From assembly GCA_026874595.1 (NCBI GenBank), contig CM049317.1, forward strand, positions 40,138,401 to 40,202,400: 64,000 bases of DNA. The letters run 5' to 3'. This stretch comes from Sipunculus nudus. Lineage: Eukaryota > Annelida > Sipuncula > Golfingiida > Sipunculidae. Below, piece by piece: positions 11,521 to 22,796 of the stretch. Under the pieces are notes generated by a model. The model was given only the letters and a program-made list of their open reading frames with translations. It ran no database searches and had not been told where the DNA came from. Each line of letters starts with the position of its first letter. Within the stretch, counting starts at the first letter, position 1. Made by a program: the position numbers and the translations under genes.

Positions 11521-14500
11521 GGGGGTATTGTTACAATATGTTTATTATGTGCCTGACGTCCTGATTTTGTGTTAGGCTCAAGCCCTGGGCATTGCTATGG
11601 GAACTGCACTTCCTGAACCCTGAGTAAACATAGTACCAGGGTTGATTTCAGGGCGCGGGATTGTGGGAAAATAACCCCCCCCCCCCCCTTGAAAACAAAG
11701 AGTGCGCCCCTAATCCCCCCCCCCCCCCCAAAAAAAATAAAATTGTAAAGAATGCGTTCCCACTGCAAATTTCCCCCTCATAAACTCTGAAATAGCATCA
11801 CTTTTTACGTTATATTAGTATCATGGCGGCACCTGGCATCTGTTGGAGAGACTAATACAAATTTGGCCGAGAAGACTCGAGTGGGAAACTTTATCATGAC
11901 GAAGTGAACTTAGCAACAAAAGAAAATGGCGGCAAGACGCAGATTATAAATTTGAAATTGGACATAGCCCAAAATACCCTGTTCGGATTAAAATTCAAGA
12001 AAATCAATTGTATATAAACCGCGAGAATACGTCCCTGATTATAGTTAAATGTCAGTACGCTCTGTGATTTATATAGAGGTCGACTTCGACGTTTTATAAA
12101 TGCGGATGTTTCACACTTAAGGTGTCAGTGAAATTGGAAAAGCAAGGGCGTGCGCAGGATTTTAGCATAGGGGAGCTCACGACCGCAAAAAGTCTGAGGG
12201 GACACCAACAGCCCCCGCCCCCCTTCGGCCGAGACAGTCGCACTATGATCTATATACGCCCCCCCCCCCCCCCCCATATCAAATTGTTCCAAATTACAAA
12301 GCGACAGTTTCTACTGTTTTTTGCCTATGCAAAGTGTTAGTCCTATACTTCGCGTCGGGAATGGCAGTCACTGGCGATTGGTAATGTGTCTATTCGATCA
12401 AATTATTAAGATTATTTAAAACGCAATGATGTTTGAGCAGAAAGGATATATTTCATTAAGGTTTTTTTTTAGATAATATATTAAGGCCCTGAATGAGACT
12501 ATATAAGCAGGGCCTCCGAGAGAAATATTTCGAGACGGTTCAAAAGGTTTTCGCCCTCCCCCCCCCCCCCTTTTTCTTCGTTATAATAACCATTCAGTTT
12601 TACGGATGTGATAAACTCCATATTCGATTAAAATCCAAGGCTATACTTATAGAAACAGTATACTAAAGAATGGACTGTAACAGAGGGATGCATAGTTTTC
12701 TCCATTTAATGCTACGTATATTATATCATATATATACTTTATCCACATGCTAAACTGAAATAAAAATCATGCTAAACTGAAATAAAAATCATATATGGAG
12801 GTCTTAGCAGGCATCCCTATAACCTCAGGCTCAAGGCAAGCAAGCTACTGTTACCCACACTACAGTATGTGCTTCTCATGCTATTTGTACTATCAACAAC
12901 AATACTATCACAATAACGACAAAACCAATTGAAACTTGGAAGAATAAAAAAAAGTTACAGGAAAAACACGACAAACTACGGTGTGCTCGGGGAGAAAAAC
13001 CGACCCCCTCCCAGTACACACTAAACCTAAGGGTAAATTATTAAACTAACTAAAGAAATAAAGGAATGCATGGAGAATGTAAATTGTTAAACCGTCTGAC
13101 TCCAGAAACTGGAAAACAAAGGGGGAAATCGCACATTGATGTCCATTCGTGACACCATCTCTGTCATTACGCAATGTCTCTCCAATAAAATCCAAGACAA
13201 GAAAGAAAGTTTTATACATTTAATGTACAACTATTATACAGTTGACAAACAATGAGGAATTCCCTCATCAACCCTGAGGTAACACGAACTCCCCAGGTGG
13301 AACCATAAGTCTAATTTGATAAAGTCTGAATTGTATCCACAAAGTCAAAACTTTCCAACTAAAATGTCATAAAAATCCTTACAAGAACCCATAAAATCCT
13401 CTGTCAAAATCTATTTCGTACTACCTAAATATCCCACTAAAACCCAGCTGACCAGCACTACGTTTACTCTTATTTCCTCTAATAACAGCCCCGGTTCCTA
13501 TTATATACAAGCTAAAAGAGAGCTGGCACAACCGTACAGTACCAGCACGGTGGATAGTCCACGCACCCGTGGTCATCCATGACCCTAGTCAACCCTGATT
13601 ACCTATGGCTACAAAAGTCTATCTCCCAACCCAAGTCAAAACTTCCTAACTGACGCTAAATAATATAACCCCGGCCTTCAATTGAAACATAACACGGTGA
13701 CACGTTGTCGTCTCGACACCCCTGTGTTAACGTGCAACTGCTTATCCAAAACCGTGGTCAAATTTATGCCAGCTGTCAAATTTATGACAACGGGCAAATT
13801 TATACCAATGGGCAAATCTGGACCTTCGTTCCTGGGACCACCGTTCTCTAGGACAACGGCCAATTTCAGACCATTGCCGTGACGTCATATTTAACGTAAT
13901 TTTCCCACCCCTGTGATCACGTGCTACTAATCCAAAACCGTGGTCAAATTGATGCCAGCGGTCAAATTCATGACATTTTCCCAAGCTAACAAACTATCTT
14001 TAGAGCATTCCCAGGGGGTTTCCACTCGACGGGCGGACTGGTAATACCCGTCGTTCTCCAGGAGAACAATTAGCTTTGTTTACCTTCCATGTTCGGATCT
14101 GTTGTACTAAATATAAAATTTGTTATTCTGTTATATACCGTAACTATTGTGCCCCAATACTCGGTATATATTTCTACATTTCCATGCATTCTAATGGGCC
14201 TTAAGAATTCATGGCCCACCCAGGCCCTGTGGACCCGACGGGTTAAAATCTATATAAATCAGCTAATGCTATTTATACAAATGAGAGACTTAAATTTTCA
14301 AGTATGTTCTGGTGTTCTTCACATAGGAAACTCCTAACGGGTCTCGGCTCTTTTGGTAACTCACTATAAGAAACTATACATTTACATTTCGTAAAACACG
14401 TGACTTCATCATTTTCGAGCTTTTTCTTGTGCCTCATTGAAAATTCCTAGGCAAAAATAAAATCAAGTGAGACTTCCACATTTTCAAACATTTCATAAGA

Positions 14501-15589
14501 CCCTATAGGAAATTCCTGACCGGTGCGGGTCCCTTAACTTAGACCCCTCAATTTGGATTAAAAACTCCATATACATGTTTCTCATATGTGGAATGACAAC
14601 GGGATGCGCATTTCTGTCGCCCTATATCGGAACCTCGCTGGGTCTCCTTATTAAAATTTATATAAGCTAAAATAAAAACTAAATGAGACTTCTACATATT
14701 CAAACATATTCTTCTACTCTATAGGCAATTCCTGGTCGAAAGGGCACCCCTTGGGGCCCGTCGTGCCCCCGTTACGGTGTACCTGCTGACTTCACCGCTC
14801 ATAGGACCTGCTTTAAATTAGATAAAAAACCGGCGGGGATTGAACACCAGATACTGAAGTTACCTGAAACAACCAGAGAACCGGTATTTAATGGCTAACC
14901 GCCAGAATTGTCGGGCTCCATGACCTATGCATTTGGCAGCAGCTTCCAATGAGGATTTTGTTTGGTCCATCTAAAGGGTTACTAAATCGAAACAGTTAAA
15001 ACTTTGCCCTGGGCCTTACAAATACAACTTAGTGAGCTTATTTTGCAAAAGGTTTAGGCACGCCTATGAAATTGGGTGCCCCCTAAAAATTTATTGAACA
15101 GATTTAAGGGGGGCGCGCGCCTGTTGCGCCCCCCTCTAAACACGTCCCTGAAAAGTATTGGTTTTTTTTTGTAATTTAATATGTTTTGCACAAAGGATTC
15201 ACAGACTATAGGTTATTGAATATATATTGTTTTTATTTTCATTCAAATTTTAATATTAATAAATATGTTGGTACGCCTGATCATTTTTTGTTTCACTTTA
15301 CTTGGAATAAACGGGAAATACTGAGGTTACCGGTAAACAGTAAATAAACTGATAATGCCTATTCATTTGTCCCTGTATTTTCTGCTGTATGTGTCATGCC
15401 ATCTATATCTGTTTCAATGTATTCTTGAGCGCAGTCCATGGGGTTACCATCAATATTATCATTACTAATCAGTTCCCCTAAAAAAATTTAAATCCCCCCA
15501 AAAATAAATTTTAGGGTGCATTCCCCCTAAAATTGAAATCCTGAAACCAACCATGCAGTGCTCGGTGTAGTCCAGAAATTTCGGGTCTG
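11521..15589. other. Mosaic of non-coding repeats with poly-C tracts and G/C hairpins
   Basis: No coding region is supported. Poly-C tracts lie at 11675-11688, 11715-11729, 12259-12275 and 12558-12570. A 24-bp tandem duplication, 'catgctaaactgaaataaaa', is at about 12747-12795. Two related segments at about 13740-13790 and 13925-13975 share 'ccaaaaccgtggtcaaatt'. A hairpin, ggggggcgcgcgcc...gcgccccc, is near 15109-15135. A minus-strand B-box-like 'tgttcaatccccgccgg' near 14830-14848 could be a SINE remnant, but no A box is convincing. Confidence 0.4.
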
Positions 15590-16253
15590 TTCATGCACTA
15601 TGGGCGCGTGTGTATTATTGTGAAGTCTAGAGGGTTCCAGAATGGAAGTTTCTGGGCTTCGGGTGAAAATAAATAGGGGCTGTGTTTAGAGCCGGCAGAG
15701 AGAAGAATACCAGCGGACACGGAAGAGTGTGACTCTCTCGTCAGTGGTTTTTTTTTCGGGGGGGGGGGGGACCTATCCGATAATTGCAAAACGTACAAAT
15801 CTTGAACGGATTTTATACAGACTTTATTTTCGGACTGTCTTCAGTGTGCCTTTGGGATTATTACCAGAACTTCACTTCTGGATTACAACAGATTGTTTTC
15901 GAGTTTAAATCGGACTATTCTCCTGGAAGATTTATTTGAACTAATTAGGTGGATTATTTGTGTTAAAGGACTCTTGTTGAGCTGTGACAGTGGTGGTATC
16001 AAGTATATATCCAGGTGTATACATTTTTATTATTGTTATACTGTGTAATTGTATTTATTTAGTCTATTGTAATGTTAGGATTGTTCATAGAATAAATTAT
16101 AATTATTTGTTAACAAAAAAACCCTGACTTCTTTATTCATTCCCCTAGACATTTCACGCTGCCTAGTAATCCGGAATCTGATTTTTTTTATCTCCTTAAA
16201 AAAATTTGTGATCGTCATGCTTACATGATCTGTTGTTATTAGGTTCCGTAACA
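15590..16253 (+). mobile_element. Solo LTR (LTR family X), plus orientation
   Basis: This segment reappears in reverse orientation at 49050-49872. Shared marks are 'gacacggaagagtgtgac', 'gacagtggtggtatcaagta', 'ttattcattcccctagacat' and the end 'ggttccgtaaca'. A TATA-like 'aaaataaatagg' (about 15666-15677) followed by an initiator region fits an LTR promoter. The right end is CA at about 16253. The left end is uncertain, because the other copy continues about 130 bases further. No internal coding DNA flanks it, so it is read as a solo LTR. Confidence 0.7.
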
Positions 16254-16643
16254 GTATATATACCCCCAAATTTTGACAAGGGGGGTATGGCCCATATTAT
16301 TATAACCCCCCCCCCCCCCAATGTTTTGAAAGTGTGGGATAAAATGGGGATTTCCACACTTTAAAGCCTTGCCACAGAATTCATAATTAAAATGGCATGT
16401 CTTCAGTTTTGCTACCAAAATGCTTGGATTTTAAAAAGTGGAAAGACCTAAACAATTAAACTATAAAGATATTAGGTATATACTTTACATACAATAAAAC
16501 TTTGCATGAGATTTTAAATTTTGGCAAATTTGAAAATAACTTAAAAAAAAGTTGAATATATAGAAACAACGAACACTTACCCTATATATGGAAGAAAGGA
16601 AATTCTTAACACATTAGCTGTTTCAAAAAAAATTATGTTAGTA

Positions 16644-16705
<62 letters not shown>

Positions 16706-16734
16706 AGGGAAACTTGTACCCAAATTTAAACAGT
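16254..16734. repeat. C-rich hairpin, AT-rich DNA and (TA)n at 16645-16703
   Basis: Immediately after the LTR is an 8-base hairpin, ATACCCCC/GGGGGTAT (about 16259-16287), and a poly-C tract (16306-16319). AT-rich sequence follows, then an alternating TA tract at 16645-16703. No gene is seen. Confidence 0.6.
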
Positions 16735-17011
16735 TATTAGCAGATTTTATATGAAACGGGAGGCGTCCTAAGATAAAATATTTAGTTCTTGTTTCAAAAT
16801 ATGAAGTTGGAAAAATTTAATTGATATTAAGAGTAAAATAATATCACAAAGAGTCAGTTAGGTATTGCGGCTTATTAATGAGAATAACTTTAAATGGAAA
16901 ACTATGCCGTACAAATAAATCAAATCAATAGGTGGACCAAATTTAATAAGATCTAAATTTGACGTTAAATGCCTGCCTATACATTTTACAAAGAAGCCCT
17001 AAGATTTGGGC
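16735..17011 (+). pseudogene. L1/Tx1-like LINE ORF2 fragment, left half (split by BEL)
   Basis: A broken plus-strand frame reads a C-terminal ORF2 region of an L1/Tx1-type LINE: RLINENNFKWKTMP, then RSKFDVKCLPIHF and FYKEAL just before the BEL element. This part of such proteins lies between the RT domain and the C-terminal cysteine motif. At least one stop and one frameshift are present. The sequence continues, after the BEL element, at 40812. Together the halves show an old 5'-truncated LINE that was the landing site for BEL. Confidence 0.7.
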
Positions 17012-17446
17012 TGTATTTGATTGCAGGGTTGCGGAAACAATAATGAGAACGACGCCTGGTGTTGTAAACACATTTTATTCCGTGAACAGGGGTAAACCTC
17101 ACATCGATGGATACAAGGTCTCAATCAGGAACAAAACCGTCAACGACTCTGGCCATCTCATGGTTTTCCAAGCAGCAAAACTGCACATCAAGCTCCTTCC
17201 TAATAATTAATAGCTGAGCTGACATCATATTGTTTATTATTTAAGCAATCTTCATTCCAAAATTGGTCGTTCGCGCTTCTGACCACCCTTAGCCCAATAT
17301 AGTCCCTTTACAATCTATATTCATACGCCAATGCTGACAAAAAACCAACAGACAGACAATCATTAACCTTACAAATCATCGTAAATGTAACAGTGTTACG
17401 GCAGATAATACCACAAATAACAATAACCTTGATTATCATTAATATT
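17012..17446 (-). repeat. BEL 3' LTR, left piece
   Basis: Nearly identical to the intact 5' LTR from 40302 on, up to 'ccaacagaca' at about 17354. The last part, about 17355-17446, has no counterpart in the 5' LTR. With 24540-24695 on the far side of the gypsy element, this makes about 250 bases extra in the 3' LTR. Either the 5' LTR lost it between short gaca/aaca repeats or a further insertion occurred here before the gypsy element arrived. Confidence 0.8.
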
Positions 17447-17450
17447 ATAC

Positions 17451-17829
17451 TGTTGTGTGCTACACGCAATCCAAAACGTCCAAAAAGTCTCCGCCTTATC
17501 ACAAGGAGACTACATATCATCAGGCCTGGATATCCCTGGATATCAGTTCTTGTTTGCAACCCAATTCAAAATCACTAAATGAAGGGTATTTATAGTGTCT
17601 GTGGACCTTCACGCAATATCGATCGATCCACTTTTAAATTCCAGTTCAGGTTGTTTAACCGCTGTTAATGAATGAATGAAAGCGTTCTCTTTGTCCGTTT
17701 ATTTGTTGTTGCCGGAGTTCAATAGATGACTGTACGCGACACGGGTCAACGCGTTCCTGTTGTTCCTCGGTCAATGGTTCTAAGGTCCTTCCGTGAGTGC
17801 CCTGCCATCGCGTACGGACATACATCACA
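17451..17829 (-). repeat. Gypsy (Gmr1-like) 3' LTR, shortened
   Basis: Matches 24182-24535 of the 5' LTR, with about seven substitutions and one 8-bp indel by eye. About 290 bases of the 5' LTR are absent. A TATA box lies on the minus strand at about 17588-17596 (plus strand tatttatag). The outer 18 bases, GTTGTGTGCTACACGCAA, are the exact reverse complement of the corresponding end of the 5' LTR. Next to it, a minus-strand purine tract AGGAGGATGG (17830-17839) is the plus-strand priming site. Confidence 0.85.
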
Positions 17830-18241
17830 CCATCCTCCTAAAAAAGAAAATTTTATGATATTTTCATGAGTAAAATTTTATAATATCTGAAATATATACC
17901 TTTGGGTGATATGATATATATGAGAAATATAATTATGTTAACATGAGGATATAAACTTTTATAATCTACAAAATCATTTATAATTGACATCAATAGCCAT
18001 CATTTCTTTTCTTGCAAACATATGCAAATAATCTATCCAATTCATTTTAACTACACTGTGATAATACACACACTAATAACTCACAAAACCATCGAACATT
18101 ACTACGACTTGTGCAAAATAATATCCCTGTGACTAATGCACAATTCATCCTACTAGCTTAAAATGCATAATAGCTACTGCATCTCAATGCAGCATCTTCA
18201 TCCATCCCCATCTCTAACAATACAATTTATATACAAATTTA
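17830..18241. other. 3' non-coding region of the Gmr1-like element
   Basis: Lies between the RNase H end and the 3' LTR on the minus strand. It begins at the LTR with the purine tract (17830-17839). Otherwise it is AT-rich with no open frame of note. No envelope-like or third ORF is seen. Confidence 0.7.
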
Positions 18242-19748
18242 TCAATAACATCTAGATAATGCGTCAGCGATGACATTATCCTTTCCTCTTATGTGTTTCA
18301 TATTGATGTCATACTCTTGTAAGAGTAGACTCCAATTTAATAACCTCCTGTTCTTGTTCTTCATTCTACTCAAGAACACTAAAGGGTTATGATCAGTATA
18401 AATCACTAATGGATGAGAAACTGATCTCACATAGATTTCAAACTGATCTCACATAGATTTCAAAATATTGCAGTGCTAAGATAAGCGCCAATAATTCTTT
18501 TTCAATGGTGGAATAATTTCTCTGGTAATCTTTAAATTTCTTTGAGAAATAACAGACAGGATGATCAATCCCTTGTTCATCTTCTTGAATCAATATAGCA
18601 CCAGCTGCTTGTTCGCTAGCATCAACACATAACTTAAAATCTTTGTCAAAATCAGGTGCTTTCAAGACAGGTGTATCGATCATCATCGACTTCAATTTCT
18701 CGAATGCTGCTTCGCAGTCATCAGTCCAAATATGTATCTCCTTTTTCTTTAACAAATTTGTGAGAGAGGTAGTTATCTCAGCAAAGTTTTTACAAAACCT
18801 TCTATAATACCCAGTCATGCCTAGAAATCTTTGTAAACTCTTTTTTGATGTAGGTCTCTGGAAATTGATAATGGCCTCAATTTTGGCTTGAATAGGTTCT
18901 ACATCACCTTGTCCTATGACATGACCTAAATAAATGACCTTGGCCTTCTCAAAATCACTTTTTGCCAAATTAACTGTAAGATTAGCTTCAGCCAGTCTTT
19001 GAAACAGTTTCTCAAGTCTATACAAGTGTTCAGACCACGTATCACTATATACAATCAAGTCATCAATGTAACCTTCAACACCTTCAAGACGGTTTATACA
19101 AATATTAATCAAACGTTGGAATGAAGCTCCACTATTCTTCATTCCGAACGGCATTACATTATATTCATATAATCCGTCAGGAATAACAAAAGCAGAGATC
19201 TTTCTCGCTCTTTCAGTTAGAGGAACACCCCAATATCCTTTCAGTAAGTCACATTTTGTTACATATTTAGCTTTACCAATCCTATCTATACAATCATCAA
19301 CTCTTGGTATGGGATACGTATCTGTTTTGGTTACAGCATTCACTTTTCTGTAATCAGTACAAAATCTGTAACTGTTATCTGGTTTTGGAACTAATATACA
19401 TGGTGAACTCCATTCACTTTGGCTCTCTCTGATGATGTCATTTTGTAACATGTAATCTATTTCTTTTCTTAAGTTGGCAAGAGTTTCGGGATTAACCCTG
19501 TATGGATGTTGTTTTATTGGTTTTGCATCACCGACATCCACATCATGATATATAACATTTGTTCTACTAGGTACATCTGGAAATATTTGTTTATATTTTC
19601 TCAACAATTTTGACAAATCTTGAGACTCTTCAAACGACAGATGTTCTAGTTTCACATCTAAGTTTGCCAATATCTCTGAATTACCCAATTTTGGTTTTTC
19701 ATTCTTGTCTTCACTTGTTTCAAAATCTTTGAAAATATCAGTAGTTTT
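18242..19748 (-). pseudogene. pol: Reverse transcriptase and RNase H of the Gmr1-like element
   Basis: RT copies element RNA into DNA, and RNase H removes the RNA strand. The frame starts after a TAA at the integrase end (about 19747) and is open to 18438. Motifs in order: LRKEIDYMLQNDIIRES, SPCILVPKPDNSYRFCTDYR (finger/palm), KCDLLKGYW (catalytic D), MPFGMKNSGASFQ, and the YIDD box (about 19050). RNase H follows: CVDASEQAAGAIL, then STIEKELLALILAL. A 22-bp tandem duplication at about 18420-18463 shifts the frame. The end (IYTDHNPLVFL to NVIADALSR) is therefore read in a second frame at 18242-18430. All catalytic residues I can see are intact. It is the last pol domain, which is the notable order. 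Confidence 0.92.
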
Positions 19749-20206
19749 TTATATTTCATTATTATCAGATGTTATACAAACAGGTTTCACTAATGTATCA
19801 TTCCTCTCAAAATATGGTTTGAGCATATTCACATGACATAATTGAGTTCCCTTACGTCTATCTGGAGTTTTGATGATGTAATTGACATTGTTAATCTTTC
19901 TATAAATCTCATAGGGTCCGTGATATCTTGATTGTAATGGACCTTCTTTACTTGGTAACAATGCAAGTACCTTATCTCCTACATTCAATTCCTGATGTCT
20001 TGCTTTCTTATCATACCATGTTTTCATCTTGGTTTGAGCTTTAGCCAAATTCTGTCTTGCTAATTCACATGTATCATTCAACCGTTCTTTGAATGTGACC
20101 ACATAATCTAAAACGGTTTTCCGTCTGTTTTGTTCACTAAGCCATTGATCTTTGATTACATTCAATGGGCCTCTAATAGTGTGGCAAAACATGAGTTCAA
20201 ACGGAG
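19749..20206 (-). pseudogene. pol: Integrase C-terminal part, Gmr1-like element (3' of MITE)
   Basis: Continuation of the integrase after the MITE. It reads PFELMFCHTIRGP, the usual stretch after the catalytic glutamate. A helical segment ends with KTWYDKKARHQELNVGDKVL. Then comes the SH3-like GPF/Y-type module, LQSRYHGPYEIYRKIN and HVNMLKPYF. The protein ends at NNEI followed by TAA and then, in the same frame, the RT region. The MITE lies directly upstream (20207-20593), and both integrase halves are in matching register across it when one target copy is ignored. Confidence 0.9.
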
Positions 20207-20209
20207 TAA

Positions 20210-20590
20210 GGGTGCTTTTCCATGTGCGCGGCAGAAACTGCCGCGCGTCAAACGCATGCGTTTGCCGCGCGGCCAGTCCTTTTCCATGTGAGCGTTTTGT
20301 ATGCGTTTGCCGCTCGGCAATCGCATGCCTTCCTGACACAACAGAACGGACTTAAACACACGAGTACGAGGAAACCCCCAAATGTGACGTCATTAAGGCG
20401 GAATTCCCATGCGTTTGCCGCGCGGCAAACGCAGAAATCCAGCACTGCTGGATTCCAAAACTGACGCGTGCGTTTGCCGCGCGGCAATCGCATACATGGA
20501 AATAGCACATGACTTTTTAACTGGTTGGATTTTCGCCGCGCGGCAGCCGCGCGGCAAACGCTTGCAAAACGCGTACATGGAAAAGCACCC
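20210..20590. mobile_element. Harbinger-like MITE inserted in integrase
   Basis: 381 bp with terminal inverted repeats GGGTGCTTTTCCATGT / ACATGGAAAAGCACCC, flanked by TAA (20207-20209 and 20591-20593). A 3-bp TWA duplication and GGG-starting termini are the PIF/Harbinger signature. The interior is unusually CpG-rich and built of repeated palindromes around TTGCCGCGCGGCAA (perfect at 20415-20428, near-perfect near 20473 and 20535, decayed near 20241-20275). No transposase is present. Open frames on both strands here are by-products of the palindromes. Confidence 0.88.
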
Positions 20591-20593
20591 TAA

Positions 20594-21935
20594 ATCCGAG
20601 TGACTCCTGGACTGAATCCCTAACCGCAAATAACAATAGCGGGACCCCTTCGTCCCAATCCCTCTTGTTATGAAAACAATAAGTCTTCAACATGGTTTTC
20701 AGAGTAGAATGAAATCTCTCTAAAGCACCCTGGGATTGCGGATGATATGCACTTGACAAGATCTGATTAACACCTAATTCATTTGTCAACTGTTGTAATA
20801 ATCCAGATGTAAAATTTGACCCTTGATCTGATTCTTTAGGCATACCAAACATTGTAAAGAATTTTATCAAAGCTTTAGTGATAGTTTTGGTTTTGATATT
20901 TTTCAAAGGAATGGCCTCTGGAAATCTTGTTGCAGTACACATGATGGTCAACAAATATTGATTTCCATTTTTAGTTTTTGACATTGGAACAACACAGTCT
21001 ATAATAATTCTAGACATGGCTTCTTCCATGACTGGAATTGGTTGTAATGGAGCTTTTGGTGAATCATGATTGTATTTTCCTACCATTTGACAAGTATGAC
21101 AAGTTTTACAAAACCTAGCTATATCTTGATTCATTCTTGGCCAAAAGAAATGCCTTAGCATCCTTTCTTTCGTCTTGTTTACACCAAAATGTCCTGACGA
21201 AGGTGATTCATAGGCTATTTTCATTATTTCTGATCTATACACTTCAGGAATCACAATCTGATTTACTGTAGCCCAGTCCTCTGTTGAGGGAATATCTTTA
21301 GGTTTCCATTTTCTCATCAAAATATCATTTAGTATGAAATAACCTGATGATACCTTGTCTAACTCTTCAGTCGGTAATACCAAATCATATAAATGAGCAA
21401 GACCTGTATCATTCTTTTGTTCTTTCAAAAGATTATCCCTATTCCCTAAAGGAAAAGTCTCATCCGATATTTTCTCAGCTCTTTTCTCATATTGAGAACG
21501 AGAAAGCGCTGGTTGGTCATTATCATGGTTAGTGACATTCATGAATGTTTGTGATAAATCTATCACATCATCATCTACAATATTTCTATCTGCTTTAATA
21601 TCAGTAGGCGTATTATCATCATTTTTGGTCCTATGAACCATAGCCGTATTGGCTTTTTCATCAGTGGAATCTACGTCCACCTTAATATCGGCTTTAACAG
21701 TGGAATTCCCATCCACAGCCGCAATGGTGTTATCAATAGCCCTAGGTGCAGCCTTAACATTGGAACCTTTGTCCACGGCCGTATAATTGGGTTTACCAGT
21801 GACATCTCTTATCACAGCCATTTCATTGGCCTTAACAGTGGAACTATTGTCCACGGCCATTTTATTGGTGACTCTCCCGGCCACCATATCGGCTTTTTTA
21901 GTCATCGCTCGAGTGACTGCACAGGCCGGAAACAT
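20594..21935 (-). pseudogene. pol: Integrase zinc-binding and catalytic domains, Gmr1-like element
   Basis: Integrase inserts element DNA into the genome. The N-terminal 150 or so residues are low-complexity with repeated TVKANxMAV-type phrases and no known fold. The H2C2 zinc domain runs from VIPEVYRSEIMKIAYES through SGHFGVNKTKERML to CKTCHTCQMVGKY. The catalytic core has IIIDCVVPM (first D), ESDQGSNFTS (second D) and SAYHPQSQGALERFHSTLK (E). The frame is open until the MITE at 20590. The reading frame begins right after the protease, before any RT, confirming the inverted pol order. Confidence 0.92.
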
Positions 21936-22008
21936 TTATTCATGTTCCGCCTTATCAACAATGTCAGTACTCGGCTTAGAAACCATACAAGGATAAGCCG
22001 TCACATTT

Positions 22009-22340
22009 CCTCCCGCCAAATCATTCCCCAATAATAAAGACACTCCCTTTACGGGTAAGCTAGGCAAAATCCCGACCTTAACAGGACCCGACGCCAACCC
22101 TGACTTTTAAATTATTTCGTGCAAAGGTACTGTAACAATAGAACCTTCAATACCCTGAGCCAATACAATTTCTCTGGTTGCCGTCTCATCAGAGAAAGGT
22201 AATTCACTTTCTAACAATAGAGACTGAGACGCTCCAGTGTCTCTTAGAATTTTGATTGGTACGGGTTCAATACTGTTCCTTTTTAAAGATACAAATCCTC
22301 TGACACAAAAGGCTTAAATTCTTTACGAATAGCCTGAAAG
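22009..22340 (-). pseudogene. pol: Retropepsin of the Gmr1-like element
   Basis: Reads KILRDTGASQSLLL (active site at about 22224-22241), then IVLAQGIEGSIVTVPLHEII, an in-frame TAA at about 22107, and the C-terminal LLLGNDLAGG flap/helix motif (about 22012-22041). Length is about 95 codons, usual for a gypsy protease. It follows the zinc knuckle and precedes the integrase. The TAA makes it inactive as read. Confidence 0.85.
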
Positions 22341-22448
22341 TCATTATTCTTTTCCACAATGACAGGATCCTTTAAACCTACTGTCCCTGATGAAGGTTCA
22401 CAAAGCAAGCCCTCGTATGTATTCACGAGTGCATTTGGTGACGTTTCC

Positions 22449-22796
22449 TTAAGACTTCTCTTTATTCTTTTTGAGACTCAGACACGTAGCCATAACATGT
22501 CCTGGTTTCTTACAATAATAGCAGATAGGTCCAGTCCTCAATCTGGGTTTTTCACTTGTCTCACCCTTTTTACCCTCAGAAAATTCTGTTCTGGGTCGAG
22601 GTGGACTCCCCTTTTTGTCACTACCATTTACATTTCTTGGTCTTTGAAAACCAACTTCTCTTGATTTATCAAATTTACTCTTATGAGTCAAAGCAAATTC
22701 ATCGGCAAATTTTGCCGCTTGTTGTAACGTAGTTACTTCCTTCTCATCTAAATATGTCTTAATATCATCTCTAATACATTTTCTTAAACTCTTCAA
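22449..22796 (-). pseudogene. gag: Gag C-terminal part with zinc knuckle, Gmr1-like element
   Basis: The second half of gag, shifted by one base relative to the upstream capsid frame (overlap 22771-22796). It contains helices ending LQQAAKFADEFALTHKS, a basic and proline-rich linker, and one knuckle, CYYCKKPGHVMATC, the nucleic-acid-binding nucleocapsid motif. The order capsid, SCAN-like helix, single knuckle is common in this gag family. The protease follows at 22340. Confidence 0.88.

Noticed and set aside
14820-14920. Minus-strand SINE candidate with B-box-like sequence
   Set aside because: No convincing A box or tail; mentioned only in the mosaic region.
16254-16330. Primer binding site after the LTR at 15590-16253, which would make it the 5' LTR of a full element
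   Set aside because: No tRNA-complementary sequence and no gag/pol follows in plus orientation until unrelated elements; a solo LTR is simpler.
20222-20629. Several open frames of 60-86 codons on both strands
   Set aside because: They fall in the CpG palindromes of the MITE and are mirror images of one another.
21633-22034. 133-codon plus-strand open frame
   Set aside because: Complement of the integrase N-terminal spacer; no domain.
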